From contig CALFXE010000001.1 in the NCBI GenBank assembly GCA_937927845.1, positions 15,910-79,909 on the forward strand: DNA of 64,000 nucleotides. Reading direction: 5' to 3'. The notes beneath the pieces were generated by a model that was not told the DNA's origin, did not search any database, and saw only the letters and a list, made by a program, of their open reading frames with translations. The translations under genes and the position numbers were made by a program. This document shows, one piece after another, positions 1 through 9,136 of the stretch. How positions within the stretch are numbered: position 1 is the stretch's first letter; every line of letters starts with the position of its first letter. Origin of the DNA: an uncultured Paludibacter sp. (GTDB lineage Bacteria > Bacteroidota > Bacteroidia > Bacteroidales > Paludibacteraceae).

Positions 1-1
1 C

Positions 2-694
2 TTTCTTCTTAAACCTAGAAAACAAGATGGAAGTGAATATCAGACAGCCGACTTGGCATCTATTGTGAAACAGTTTACCGGGTATGCAGATGAAAAAAAG
101 GCTAATATTACCGTTATTGACCTCAGTGGTATCCCGTTCGAAGTTTTGAGTATCGTTGTATCGCTTATTAGTAGATTAATTTTTGATTTTTGCTTTTATT
201 ATAAGACAATCAAAGCCGACGCACGCGAGGTCCCTTTTTTAATGGTTTTAGAAGAAGCGCACAATTATATCCCCCAAAACCAGTCCTCCCGCTATAGCTC
301 AGTAAAGAAATCGATCGAACGTATTGCCAAGGAAGGTAGAAAGTATGGATTGTCCCTGATGATCGTCAGCCAACGACCATCTGAAATATCTGAAACAATA
401 TTCTCTCAGTGTAACAATTTTGTAGCGATGCGTTTGACCAATCCAACGGACCAGGGATATGTGAAACGATTGTTACCTGATAGCGTGCTGGCTATCACTG
501 ATACTCTTCCCATTCTAGAAAAGCAAGAGGCTCTGCTAATCGGTGATAGTGTTGCGATGCCAAGTATTATCAGAATAATGGACCTGGAAGAACACAAGCC
601 CGATTCCAATGATATCGCATTCAGGAGCGAATGGAAGAAAGATTGGATGGATGTTGCGTTTGATAGTCTTATCAAAAAAATCAGTAAAGAATAA
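2..694 (+). CDS. HerA-type P-loop ATPase (5'-truncated by window edge)
   Basis: The reading frame is open from base 2, so the N-terminus with Walker A lies outside the window and the TTG at 53 is not a real start. The visible part is the C-terminal half of a HerA/DUF87-type hexameric ATPase: a Walker B segment (FLMVLEEAHNYIP), a basic helix with IAKEGRKYG, the sensor segment LMIVSQRPSEIS, and the region where a HerA arginine finger is expected. HerA proteins translocate DNA with a partner nuclease (NurA) or act with Sir2, DUF4297 or other effectors in anti-phage systems. No partner is visible in the window; it may lie upstream. The neighbouring defence genes favour a defence role over housekeeping repair, but that is inference. 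Confidence 0.8.
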   Translation, partial: FLLKPRKQDGSEYQTADLASIVKQFTGYADEKKANITVIDLSGIPFEVLSIVVSLISRLIFDFCFYYKTIKADAREVPFLMVLEEAHNYIPQNQSSRYSSVKKSIERIAKEGRKYGLSLMIVSQRPSEISETIFSQCNNFVAMRLTNPTDQGYVKRLLPDSVLAITDTLPILEKQEALLIGDSVAMPSIIRIMDLEEHKPDSNDIAFRSEWKKDWMDVAFDSLIKKISKE

Positions 695-899
695 AGCGAT
701 GTGCTAAGTCTTTTTTCTATACAATTTGAAAGAGACGCATCTCTTTTATTACCTGACTGCTTCCAGCTTCCGAAGTTTTAAACGTTAGCGTATTGCTTTT
801 CTTGTCGTCGAATATCATCTGTGAGTAGTATATCAATTAGGATTTATTATTTAAACGGAGAAAGCGGGCTTTATTTTTAGGACAAATTGGTTATTTTAG

Positions 900-2609
900 T
901 TAGAATAACAGATTGGAGCTTTGAAACAGCTGTTTGATATAAGGGTCTAGTTCCGCCCGTACATCGTCGTATGCTGTTTGTTGGAGTAAATGGTACTTTT
1001 CCTTTAGCTCAATAACCGGACAATTAAAATCAACATCATACAGTTCCTCGAGTCCCAGAATTAATTGGGTGTCTTTCGGCTGATTATTATTAATGAAGGA
1101 CAATACCTTGTCGATATTCTGATAGTCCAACGCCTGTTGATTCGGGGAATCAATCACTAACGGACAGTAAACGGCGGAGGAGTATTTAAGTATCGTTTCG
1201 AAGATGGCAAAATAGTAGGCGGTTAACGCTCTCGGCAACGAGCTGCCGGTATCGCTTATCTTGCTGTATATATTCTTATAATCTTTTTCAGCTACGGACT
1301 CTACCTGGAGCGTATGCAAATTCCTGGCAATTTCTTTTCTATAAAAACTGAGAATTGTTTGGGTCCTTTTTTTATCCTCTAGGCTCTTGATCTTCGTTTC
1401 CAGTTCTCCCTGCTTTAACGTGTTTTCAGTTATTTCTTTAGTAAGCTCGCTAATCTTTTGATCGAAAATGCGTTTGACCTCGGTTCGGCCAGCGTTTTCT
1501 ATGAGATCTCGCAAGATAACATCCCCCTTTTTTTTCTGGAGGATCAACTCAATCTTTTCAATTTCCGCCATCGTTTTTGTAAGAGAACCATTTTCCTTTT
1601 CAACTTTCGTTTCAATCTCTTTCAATTCGTTGAACAAATCTTCGAGTAGTTCTGCACAGCGATCAGAATCCTGCGCAATCTCGAAACGCTCTGCAAACGA
1701 GTTCTCATATTCCGCCCCACACGTTGGACATTCTACCAAGTGATCTAATTTAGTTGATGCAAACGAATAATCCGATTTCGCTTCTTTCTGGGCTAATTGA
1801 GTGATCTCGATCTGGCTTTCAACAACGATCTTGTTGTTATTTAAATCAATCAGTTTTTCTTTTAATTGTTCTTCCCGGTTTTTGAGTACCTGGCATTCTA
1901 CCAATAACTGCCGGATTTCTTCTTTGAATTCTTCCACATCCAGGTTAAAGTCTCCAGATGTAAACTTGTCTTTTATGTTGGCGAGTATGCTGTCTGTTAT
2001 TTTCTTTTCTTCCCGGAGTTTCTCTAACTTATCCTTAAACTGGGCGAGTTCCCCTTTGGCGTCATAGTACTCATTCCCCCGAATACCCGTATGGTATTGT
2101 ATGACTGGTAAACGCGGAGCTTTGAATTGCTGCATCCCGGAAAAAGCGTTCCAGTTCGCTGCCCAACTTGAATCTTGATCAACATAAAATGGAAGAAACA
2201 TGAAAGCTGGAGGCGGGATGATATTCTTGCCTTGTTTATCGGGTAGTTTTAATTTGAAATTTGCCAGGTCAGCCAGAAAGGGAGCAAGCCCATTGGTTAC
2301 ACTGTCGAATGTTTTGATCAAGTCTTCGCTACCATCAAAAATAGCATAGCTTTTCCCATGCTTTAAAATGGCATATTCATCACCGTCCACTGAGAACCGT
2401 ACAAGAGAAATAGGATTTAGTTGTTTCCACTTGCTGTTGATCTTAGCAGGTGCTGCACCAAACGTCATGAAAAGACTTTTTAGCAGCGATGATTTGCCCG
2501 TATCATTCTTTCCGAATATCAGTGTTCTTACCGGATCGAAGGTCACCTTTTTTGCCTTTCTTTCCATCATTGAGCAAATCAGCAGTTCGTTGAAGATGAA
2601 TCTTTTCAT
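900..2609 (-). CDS. SMC/Rad50-like ATPase with zinc hook (LmuB/ABC-3C-like)
   Basis: A 569-aa ABC-type ATPase. Walker A (GKNDTGKSS) lies at residues 33-41, followed by a long coiled coil. A CPTC zinc-hook motif sits near residue 295 between the coiled-coil arms. The C-terminal head carries a signature-like segment (DTGSSLPRAL) and Walker B (PLVIDSP) near residue 485. This is the architecture of Rad50/SMC-like defence ATPases such as LmuB of Lamassu and the ATPase of ABC-3C systems, which sense DNA ends or replication structures and release a partner nuclease. It lies 44 bp downstream of the Cap4-type nuclease gene on the same strand, so the two form an operon. No separate middle (LmuC) component is seen. 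The biological role is inferred from family and pairing. Confidence 0.75.
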   Translation of the reverse strand: MKRFIFNELLICSMMERKAKKVTFDPVRTLIFGKNDTGKSSLLKSLFMTFGAAPAKINSKWKQLNPISLVRFSVDGDEYAILKHGKSYAIFDGSEDLIKTFDSVTNGLAPFLADLANFKLKLPDKQGKNIIPPPAFMFLPFYVDQDSSWAANWNAFSGMQQFKAPRLPVIQYHTGIRGNEYYDAKGELAQFKDKLEKLREEKKITDSILANIKDKFTSGDFNLDVEEFKEEIRQLLVECQVLKNREEQLKEKLIDLNNNKIVVESQIEITQLAQKEAKSDYSFASTKLDHLVECPTCGAEYENSFAERFEIAQDSDRCAELLEDLFNELKEIETKVEKENGSLTKTMAEIEKIELILQKKKGDVILRDLIENAGRTEVKRIFDQKISELTKEITENTLKQGELETKIKSLEDKKRTQTILSFYRKEIARNLHTLQVESVAEKDYKNIYSKISDTGSSLPRALTAYYFAIFETILKYSSAVYCPLVIDSPNQQALDYQNIDKVLSFINNNQPKDTQLILGLEELYDVDFNCPVIELKEKYHLLQQTAYDDVRAELDPYIKQLFQSSNLLF

Positions 2610-2653
2610 GAAACTTTGTTCTGAGGTTCCTGATTAGTTTTTTGAATTTTCCT

Positions 2654-3739
2654 TTACTCATATAGATGGGCCAGAATAATGGTTTGAACGTAAGGGTGCG
2701 TAAGTTTGGTCAAATAATCTTTACCACTAATCTGTGCAACAACCATGGCGAGCAGGTCCATTACCTTTTGACCGGAGAACTGCCCCGTTGACTTCAAATT
2801 ATCAATTGATTGCCTTGTCTCCTTAATCGCTTGTTGTAATGTCCGATTCGTTGGATCCATTCTGTCTATTTCAAGTTTGTTCCATAAATCTTTGAATTGA
2901 AAAATGTCGGAGGCTCCGACACCCTCCGCTTTAAGATCGCTATGAACTGTCTGCCAAATCTGCTCGTAATCTTTCCTTGCACCGATCAATAAGAGTACTT
3001 CTTCCAGCGTTGATCTGCCAATTCCTTTTCTTTCTTTAAGCTGGGCGAAGTCCGAGATAACGGAACTGTCATTTGACTTTCTCTTCACTTCATCCAGGAT
3101 ATTCTTATATACCGATTCAACATTGTACTTTTTTCCTTGGGTTCGCTTATTAAGAAATTCGCTGAGTTTTCCTTTCGTGTGGGTGCTGCTATCATTCACA
3201 CTCAGCGCATGGGAAGCGAAGAAAGTAATATTGAAAAAGTTGGCGAGGAGTTTGCCCGGAGCAAGTTCTTTTTCCAACGCAGTTTGAACGATTCTACAGG
3301 TGTCATTCCCCAATTTACCAAGGTTCACTTGCTCATATTGTTTCGGTGTTTTAAGTCCTTTTAATTTTACTGAAAGTTTTGTGTTAGATAAAAATGTCAG
3401 GGACTCTGTTGCCGTTGGAAAATTTTGAAGGTGATCATGCATCTTTCCCAGTATAGATGGAAGGACAGCATCTGCTTTGCCTTTCTTGGGCTTTACAAGC
3501 GCATTTAACTGCCAGTAACCCGTTTCCTTCGCCTTTATTTGAAAGAAGTTGTATTTAGTGGGTGATACTTCGGAGTCGAGTACGACAAGGTCATCATGGT
3601 AGTCAAATACAAAAAGGTAGTCATTTCCTTTTTCATGATATTCCAGAAGCATGCAGATGGAAATATCTTTCTGATAATCGAATCTGGATGAAGCAGTTGA
3701 TCCAGCCCGTTCTCTTGGTTGTTTGGCGATAAAATCCAC
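2654..3739 (-). CDS. Cap4/DUF4297-like endonuclease effector (LmuA-like)
   Basis: A 361-aa protein whose N-terminal ~110 residues resemble the DUF4297/Cap4 PD-(D/E)XK nuclease domain: an opening RAGSTASSRFDYQKD, acidic residues at D49-D50 (FDYHDD), and a Q-I-K strand at residues 67-69 (NFFQIKAK). The rest is helical and likely contacts the ATPase. Such nucleases degrade DNA when activated in CBASS, Lamassu and ABC-3C systems. The start is GTG at 3739, because an in-frame TAG lies six codons upstream and no ATG intervenes. It is first in a two-gene operon with the SMC-like ATPase. An AT-rich stretch with a CAATATTG palindrome lies just upstream and may hold the promoter. Confidence 0.7.
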   Translation of the reverse strand: MDFIAKQPRERAGSTASSRFDYQKDISICMLLEYHEKGNDYLFVFDYHDDLVVLDSEVSPTKYNFFQIKAKETGYWQLNALVKPKKGKADAVLPSILGKMHDHLQNFPTATESLTFLSNTKLSVKLKGLKTPKQYEQVNLGKLGNDTCRIVQTALEKELAPGKLLANFFNITFFASHALSVNDSSTHTKGKLSEFLNKRTQGKKYNVESVYKNILDEVKRKSNDSSVISDFAQLKERKGIGRSTLEEVLLLIGARKDYEQIWQTVHSDLKAEGVGASDIFQFKDLWNKLEIDRMDPTNRTLQQAIKETRQSIDNLKSTGQFSGQKVMDLLAMVVAQISGKDYLTKLTHPYVQTIILAHLYE

Positions 3740-3895
3740 GGTCGATGCAGTTGGCTAAGGTTTGTATTTGACAATATACAACAATATTGAAATTCTTTTT
3801 AATATTTTGAAAACTATAAGATAATGGTATGACCCAGTTTGGAATTTTAGGCTACTCAAAATCGGTCTATTACCGGTCGGTTGCGTTATTAAATC

Positions 3896-4320
3896 CAATT
3901 CTCTCCGGTCTTCCCACTTTCTTTCGGCTGCTTTTCATCTAACAAATTTTCCAAGGCATCATAAATTTGGTTGAGTTGGACATCATTTCCCCTAAACGAT
4001 CTTTGATTTGTTTTAGCTGATCCTTTAAGTTATTTTCCTGTAAAAAGGATTTCCCTGATTTCCACAAAGGCTCGCATGATAGCGGTGTTCATTTGGATGG
4101 CTCGGTCGCCATTGAGAATATCACTAAGCATTGCTATACCTTGTTCTGTAAAAGCGTCATAGTGGCCTATTCGTAATCAGTAAGTTGAAACATAAAATAT
4201 TCCGGAAAAATCGCTTTGAATTCCGTTTAGCAGCTTGGTTTAGCACTCTGCTACCCACCTCGTAAAGTTCTGCCAGATCGTAGTCGAGCATAACCCGTTC
4301 CCCTCTGATTGTTTAAATCC
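3896..4320 (-). pseudogene. ORF6N-domain protein, frameshifted remnant
   Basis: Reading the minus strand in pieces gives recognisable ORF6N segments: VMLDYDLAELYEVGSRVLNQ (about 4231-4294), then FPEYFMFQLTDYE in another frame near 4200, then AFTEQGIAMLSDILNGDRAI (about 4100-4160) and a C-terminal DVQLNQIYDALENLLDEKQ (about 3940-4000). ORF6N domains are DNA-binding modules common in phages and Bacteroidota accessory DNA, with VMLDRDLAELY and AFTEQGVAMLS hallmarks. At least two frame changes and a stop after FTGK separate the pieces, so the gene is dead. The rest of the stretch between 3740 and 4608 is AT-rich; a plus-strand 34-codon frame ending near 4432 could be another fragment, and nothing else is supported. 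Confidence 0.75.
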
Positions 4321-4608
4321 TGTTTTGAATACTCCGAATTACCTGTATTTCAATTTTCTTTTGACGCAACTGATGTTAATAACGGAATGATCGGTGAAGA
4401 TTTAATCTGTTATTTGCCCGAATCTGAAAGATAAATATTGCACTCCTTCATAGTTAAGAATGAAAAGATTCTTAAATCTGTTTCTGCTAAAAGAGCAAAG
4501 CTCCACTATTTTGATTTTCTTTTTTTTGGGGGGAATGATTCAGGAGTACATCCCCGATTTTGATTTCTAAACAAGCGTATATCTTCTGTATTTAATTGGA
4601 ATTTAGTT

Positions 4609-5484
4609 CTAGCCGCAATATTGGTTGCTGTCAGGAAAGCACCAATGAGGGATTGGCAATTTGAAACTATCTTTTAATTCAATTTCTTGCTTATGAGTCA
4701 GTTCATTCGGACCATACATTAAATCAATTTTAGCTTCCATAACAAACCAGTCTCCAAAAATGCTGTCGCAATTATAGCATCCGAAAGATGTGTAAGAACT
4801 TTCAACTGTTTTACTGTATCGCTTTTTAATTTCTCCGAGTTTCAAGTTGAGGTCTTTTCTACTTTCAATAAATTGTTGGGCAAGTTCTATTATTTCGGGC
4901 CTGTACTCAATGCTGTTTGATTCCCAAAGTGCTTCTTCTGGTTTTATCTTCGCATTGCATGCTGAATGGAAAGGGCCATCAACATAAAACAAGTGATTCA
5001 ATGCATGGCATTTCCAGCACTCCATTTCATAAAACACAAGATTGACTATTTGTTTTTTTTTAGTGATTGCGAATGGTTTGAATTGAATACTATTTGAAAT
5101 AAAATATTTAAGGAAAGTATGCAGATCAACCTTTCTGCGATCGCCAAGATTTACCTGGAGATTTGAACCTGTTGTATCCTCCACATAGAATAGCGGTAAA
5201 TCCGGTCTCTCTTCATTTAGTTTTGAGACAGGATTTTCGAAAAACCAGCAACCGATAATTCCATCTCTGATGTATTTTGATTGTCTTTCAAGAGTTCTCT
5301 TCAGCGTTTGAGGACTTAATTGAATCTCAAATGCAATTGGTTTGTCATTATTTGGAACAAAAACATCTGCTCTCCAGCCCTTCCCGCAATGCTCTTGGAC
5401 TGCTTCAATGCCAAGATCCCGACAGGCAGAAACGATTTCCAATTGTATTCTATCGTGATTGCTAATATTTCTAAAGTCTTCCAT
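4609..5484 (-). CDS. CoiA-like nuclease family protein
   Basis: A 291-aa protein with a CoiA-type nuclease core near the N-terminus: a helix DRIQLEIVSACRDLG, then GKGWRADVFV and AFEIQLSPQTL, where D and the E-x-Q motif correspond to PD-(D/E)XK-type catalytic residues, then a helix rich in R/K and GCWFF. Two Cys pairs follow (CWKC near residue 155 and CYNC near residue 235), suggesting zinc ribbons. CoiA is a competence-associated protein family with a predicted nuclease fold; homologues in accessory DNA are often uncharacterised. It is a single gene flanked by remnants, and there is no neighbour that fixes its role. Confidence 0.6.
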   Translation of the reverse strand: MEDFRNISNHDRIQLEIVSACRDLGIEAVQEHCGKGWRADVFVPNNDKPIAFEIQLSPQTLKRTLERQSKYIRDGIIGCWFFENPVSKLNEERPDLPLFYVEDTTGSNLQVNLGDRRKVDLHTFLKYFISNSIQFKPFAITKKKQIVNLVFYEMECWKCHALNHLFYVDGPFHSACNAKIKPEEALWESNSIEYRPEIIELAQQFIESRKDLNLKLGEIKKRYSKTVESSYTSFGCYNCDSIFGDWFVMEAKIDLMYGPNELTHKQEIELKDSFKLPIPHWCFPDSNQYCG

Positions 5485-5675
5485 TGCAGAATGCTATTGC
5501 GGTTAACATATAAATTTATGATTTTATTCAGGTAGGAAAGCAGTTTCAGTTTGCTGCTTTAAACATTGCCGAAAAAGGTTTAGGAAATTTTCATACAACA
5601 CGGTAAGAAAAAAGTGCCATTCAAAAGTATCTTCCACTCATTAGGCTATTTTTTTTGTTATCAGGTCTTGGAGAT

Positions 5676-5697
5676 GTAGCCGCTTTAGGAATCGAAC
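5676..5697 (-). other. tRNA 3'-end-like fragment (possible att remnant)
   Basis: The 22 bases read GTAGCC-N5-AGGAATCGAAC on the plus strand. This is the same pattern and spacing as the 3' end of the tRNA-Arg at 63946-63967, in the same orientation. No cloverleaf can be drawn around it. It could be an attachment-site duplicate left by integration or a remnant of another tRNA, since TTCGATTCC and GGCTAC are generic tRNA sequence. Confidence 0.35.
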
Positions 5698-5799
5698 TTT
5701 TTGAATATAAATATTGACATCAAGATCGTTGTATTGCTAAAATCAAAAGCCGAAAACAAAACCGTAAACAAATTGCTCAAAATTCACCCATAAAACAAA

Positions 5800-5821
5800 A
5801 AAGCCCTCCGAAGAGAGCTTT
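5800..5821 (-). terminator. Rho-independent terminator with UUCG loop
   Basis: On the minus strand a 9-bp stem (AAAGCTCTC with GAGGGCTTT, one G-U pair) closes a TTCG tetraloop and is followed by a run of T. It lies downstream of the TonB receptor gene ending at 5966 and probably ends that metal-related operon. Confidence 0.75.
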
Positions 5822-5853
5822 AAATCAATCACTTAATTTTTCGAAATTAGCTA

Positions 5854-5880
5854 GTAGCCCCAAGGTACGAAGACTCGAAC
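5854..5880 (-). other. Second tRNA 3'-end-like fragment
   Basis: The minus strand shows a T-loop (TTCGAGT) followed by TTGGGGCTAC, like the 3' end of a Bacteroidota tRNA, but the T-stem does not pair and no anticodon arm follows. It directly abuts the integrase remnant, as an old attachment site would. Confidence 0.3.
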
Positions 5881-5955
5881 CAAGTTCTGCAAGATTTAAG
5901 GGAATTGGGTACATTACCGGACAATTCCTGACATTAATGGGTCATAAAAAGTTCG
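5881..5955 (+). pseudogene. Tyrosine integrase C-terminal remnant
   Basis: One frame reads QVLQDLRELG and, after a frame change near 5908, another reads YITGQFLTLMGHK. Together these match the C-terminal helix and the LMGHK segment preceding the catalytic Tyr of Bacteroidota phage-type tyrosine recombinases. The Tyr region itself is missing. It is a small degenerate fragment, taken as debris of an earlier integration. Confidence 0.5.
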
Positions 5956-5965
5956 AGGTTTTTAG

Positions 5966-8596
5966 CTATTTAATTTTATACCTCCACCCTGCATAAAACA
6001 TCCTTCCTGTAACCGGCCCCCAAACCAATGAAGCATCAAAATAGGGACTGAATGGCTGATCGGTGGCTATGATCACATTTTTCTGATAATAGTTCGTGAG
6101 ATTCTCTCCACCAATATAAAAATCCATCGGGTGTTTCTTCCCAACAGTCTTACTGATCTGGGCATTCATTAAAATAAATGAAGGCGAATAATCTTCCCGC
6201 CTGTATTGTGCTGGATTAGTTTCTGTATTCGGTATTCTTTTCTTCCCATTGAAGTTAATAGTATAATCGAACTTCCATCCGTTTGTGGCGTAGGCCAGGT
6301 TTCCGAAAGCCCGATTATTGGCGATTAAAGGACGTTGAAGCAGTTTGCCGTTATAGGTTGTTTTCACGTCGAAATAACGATAAGCAAGCCTGACGTCCAA
6401 TTTTTGCACAGGTTCAAAATTCAATTCCCCCTGAAAGCTATTAGAGTAAGATTTTCCCTGTAAATTGTAAAATCTCACTTCCCTGGGATTTTCCAGGTCA
6501 ACGACTACCTGATTATTGAAATCGTTTCTGAAAAAATCAACACTAAGAAGAGCATTCCTTTCGAATAGTTTAAATTTCTGATCAACACTTATGCCCTTAT
6601 TCCAGGCAACTTCTGCATTTAATCCATAGGCCTTTCCTGTTTCGTTGGTAATTATACTCACTTGCCTGGAACTTACAAATACACTTGTATTCTCTGCAAA
6701 AATATTGGCGGTGCGTTGCCCACGACCGGCACTAAATCGAATGGTAGTTCCTTTCACTGGCTCATACCGAAAATGAACCCTGGGTGTAGCAAAGAAACCA
6801 AACAGGCTATTATGATCACCCCGGATACCTGCGACCACGCTTACTTTTTCAGAAGGAGTGTAAGTGTATTCAAAGAATGCGCCCGGAACAATTTCTTTAC
6901 GCTTATAAGTTGTGGTTTTAAAGTCTTCATCATACTTATCGTATAAAAAACTTAATCCTGTTCTAAACTTATGTGCTGTATTGCCAATAATAGACTGGTA
7001 AATCAGGTTGCTATAAAAATTCTGTTGCTTCGCATCGTATCTTGTCAGGCCGAAGTACGAGTTTTGCTTATGGTCAATGGCAGATAACTGCAGGCCGATG
7101 CTTTTATACTTTTTTTCCGGAAACACATAACCAATTTTTGCAAAAGCCTCATATCTTTTTGTGTTAATGCCCAAACCGTAATGATTGATGGTATATTTAT
7201 CATCAGCAGGATCATAAGCTGATTCACCCCCGGTTCTTTTATCATTTAATACTTTAACTCCGAATTGGGTTAAGAATCCTTTGCCATCATCATACTTCCA
7301 TCTGTTTACCATACTGAATTGATTACCTGTCGGCAGATCCCGGAAACCATCTTTATTCACATCCAATCGCTTGTTGGTCAAGAAATCATCATGCAACAGT
7401 AAACCTACGGCCCACTTCTTTCTGATTTTTTTGGCGATGTTAAGATTCACATCTGTTTTTCCAAAATCATTGACGTAAACATTTGCGTAGAGTTGCTCAC
7501 TGTTTTCCGGCTTTTTCAGCTCTACATTTATTTGTCCTGCTATGCTCTCATACCCATTGGCAACAGAGCCAATGCCTTTAGTGAGTTGTATGGATTCCAC
7601 CCAGGGGCCTGCCACAGAGTTTAACCCGAGTGGTGTAGCAATTCCTCTCGGACCGGGAAGGTTCTCTACGGTCAATTGCGTATAGTTACCGCTCAATCCC
7701 AATAGCTGGATTTGTTTTGACCCTGTCACCGCATCATTGTAAGATACGTCTACGGATGGATTGGTTTCAAAACTCTCGCTAAGGTTGCAACAGGCGGCTT
7801 TGTATAGTTCCTTATCTGTCATTATTTGGGTGCGAATAAGACTTACCGCAGAAAGATAAGTGGAACGTTGTTTCGAAGTAACCACCACCTCACCCAATTG
7901 CTTATTGGTAGCAAGAATTATTTTTAATTCTTTCATGTCAGTAACGGTGAGTGTATCCGAATTATATCCTGTATAGCTGATAACGAGACGGCTGGCTGTA
8001 CCATCGTGTTTAATTGTAAAAACTCCGGTGCTATCTGTAACAGTGCCTGTATTAGTTCCCAGCCAAGCTACACTTGCTCCTACCAACGGCGTAAAGAGAC
8101 CTTTCTTATTGCTTTCTAAAACCACACCTTTGACAGAGTGAGTGACCATTTTAGTTTCTGGGATAGCAATAGCAGAGGAATCAACTCTTATGGAATCCGG
8201 CTGTACGGGTATTGTTGTATCTGACCTAACTTTTTCCATCATTGTTTCCATTTCCCGGTAACGGCAGCATTGCGGTAATTCGTTATACACTATATCTTTT
8301 GCCTTCTTTGTTTCCAGATCATGCCCAACAGCTACAATCCTGTTCTGAATTTTATCCAATGACATTTGCGCAGGATTATAAACAAGTGAAAGCTCTTTTG
8401 TATTCACATCCCAACTGGCTGACTTAACCCCTTTACCTTTTACTGCTTCTTCAATACGATGCTTGCATTGATCGCAAGCTCCAAACACTTTGAATGTTAT
8501 GCTGGTATCTGGCGATGTAGGCTTGTTGATCTGCGAATAAGCTGAAAATCCGGAAAAGAAAAGGCATAGCAATACTATATATTTATACGATTTCAT
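5966..8596 (-). CDS. TonB-dependent receptor with N-terminal HMA domain
   Basis: An 876-aa outer-membrane receptor. Residues 1-21 form a signal peptide. Residues 33-95 form a heavy-metal-associated domain with CDQC at 41-44, followed by an LPQCCRY segment at about 107-113. A carboxypeptidase-regulatory-like domain (about 155-235), a plug domain and a C-terminal beta-barrel ending in YAGWRYKIK follow. The family imports siderophores, metals or oligomers using TonB; the fused HMA domain suggests copper or a related soft metal as the ligand or signal. It is the last gene of a three-gene minus-strand cluster with a secreted HMA protein and an HYC_CC_PP protein. Whether it takes up metal or a metal complex cannot be told from sequence. 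Confidence 0.85.
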   Translation of the reverse strand: MKSYKYIVLLCLFFSGFSAYSQINKPTSPDTSITFKVFGACDQCKHRIEEAVKGKGVKSASWDVNTKELSLVYNPAQMSLDKIQNRIVAVGHDLETKKAKDIVYNELPQCCRYREMETMMEKVRSDTTIPVQPDSIRVDSSAIAIPETKMVTHSVKGVVLESNKKGLFTPLVGASVAWLGTNTGTVTDSTGVFTIKHDGTASRLVISYTGYNSDTLTVTDMKELKIILATNKQLGEVVVTSKQRSTYLSAVSLIRTQIMTDKELYKAACCNLSESFETNPSVDVSYNDAVTGSKQIQLLGLSGNYTQLTVENLPGPRGIATPLGLNSVAGPWVESIQLTKGIGSVANGYESIAGQINVELKKPENSEQLYANVYVNDFGKTDVNLNIAKKIRKKWAVGLLLHDDFLTNKRLDVNKDGFRDLPTGNQFSMVNRWKYDDGKGFLTQFGVKVLNDKRTGGESAYDPADDKYTINHYGLGINTKRYEAFAKIGYVFPEKKYKSIGLQLSAIDHKQNSYFGLTRYDAKQQNFYSNLIYQSIIGNTAHKFRTGLSFLYDKYDEDFKTTTYKRKEIVPGAFFEYTYTPSEKVSVVAGIRGDHNSLFGFFATPRVHFRYEPVKGTTIRFSAGRGQRTANIFAENTSVFVSSRQVSIITNETGKAYGLNAEVAWNKGISVDQKFKLFERNALLSVDFFRNDFNNQVVVDLENPREVRFYNLQGKSYSNSFQGELNFEPVQKLDVRLAYRYFDVKTTYNGKLLQRPLIANNRAFGNLAYATNGWKFDYTINFNGKKRIPNTETNPAQYRREDYSPSFILMNAQISKTVGKKHPMDFYIGGENLTNYYQKNVIIATDQPFSPYFDASLVWGPVTGRMFYAGWRYKIK

Positions 8597-8666
8597 AGTG
8601 AAATGTTTAAGAGTAATAGCATCAGGAAGTTCTTTTTTCCTGATGCTATTAAATTATGATTGCTAA

Positions 8667-9035
8667 TTATTGTTTCCTTTGATAATGGCAGCAACCAGGT
8701 AGTTTTTGATAAGTAGCGTTATCTGCGGAATACTTTTCAGTATCATGACCAACAGCAGCTACTTTCTTTTGCACACCGTCAACTGCATCTTTCTTAAACA
8801 GATCGTATTTTATGGTAAGTTGTTTTGTGTCTTCATTCCAGCTTGCAGACTGCACTCCCTCTACTGATGATGCGGCCTTTTCGATCCTTTTTTTACACAT
8901 GCCACATTCGCCATATACTTTTACTGTTTCAGTCTTTGTCCGATTATTTATGGCTTCTTTACCCGATTGAGCGTTGGCTGATTGAAATGCTAAGAATGCA
9001 AATATGCTTGCAAACAATATTTTTATCGTTTTCAT
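8667..9035 (-). CDS. Secreted heavy-metal-associated (HMA) protein
   Basis: A 122-aa protein with a signal peptide (cleavage after about residue 22, ANA-Q) and one HMA domain with GECGMC at residues 42-47. After the HMA fold comes a tail GHDTEKY...LPGCCHY (96-118) that closely matches the tail after the HMA domain of the neighbouring TonB receptor. HMA proteins bind Cu(I) or similar ions through CxxC and hand them over. It is 70 bp upstream of the receptor gene and probably co-transcribed, so a periplasmic metal relay with the receptor is plausible. Confidence 0.85.
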   Translation of the reverse strand: MKTIKILFASIFAFLAFQSANAQSGKEAINNRTKTETVKVYGECGMCKKRIEKAASSVEGVQSASWNEDTKQLTIKYDLFKKDAVDGVQKKVAAVGHDTEKYSADNATYQKLPGCCHYQRKQ

Positions 9036-9136
9036 TGTAATAAGTTTTGTATTTAATAATTATAAGTCCTTACTGCTATACTATGTAGCAATATAACAGG
9101 CAGAATGCCTGCAGAATAAAGAGCAAGAAAATGAAA

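Noticed and set aside
4336..4432. Plus-strand 34-codon frame as a gene
   Set aside because: Too short, preceded by an in-frame stop and lacking a start codon; probably debris.
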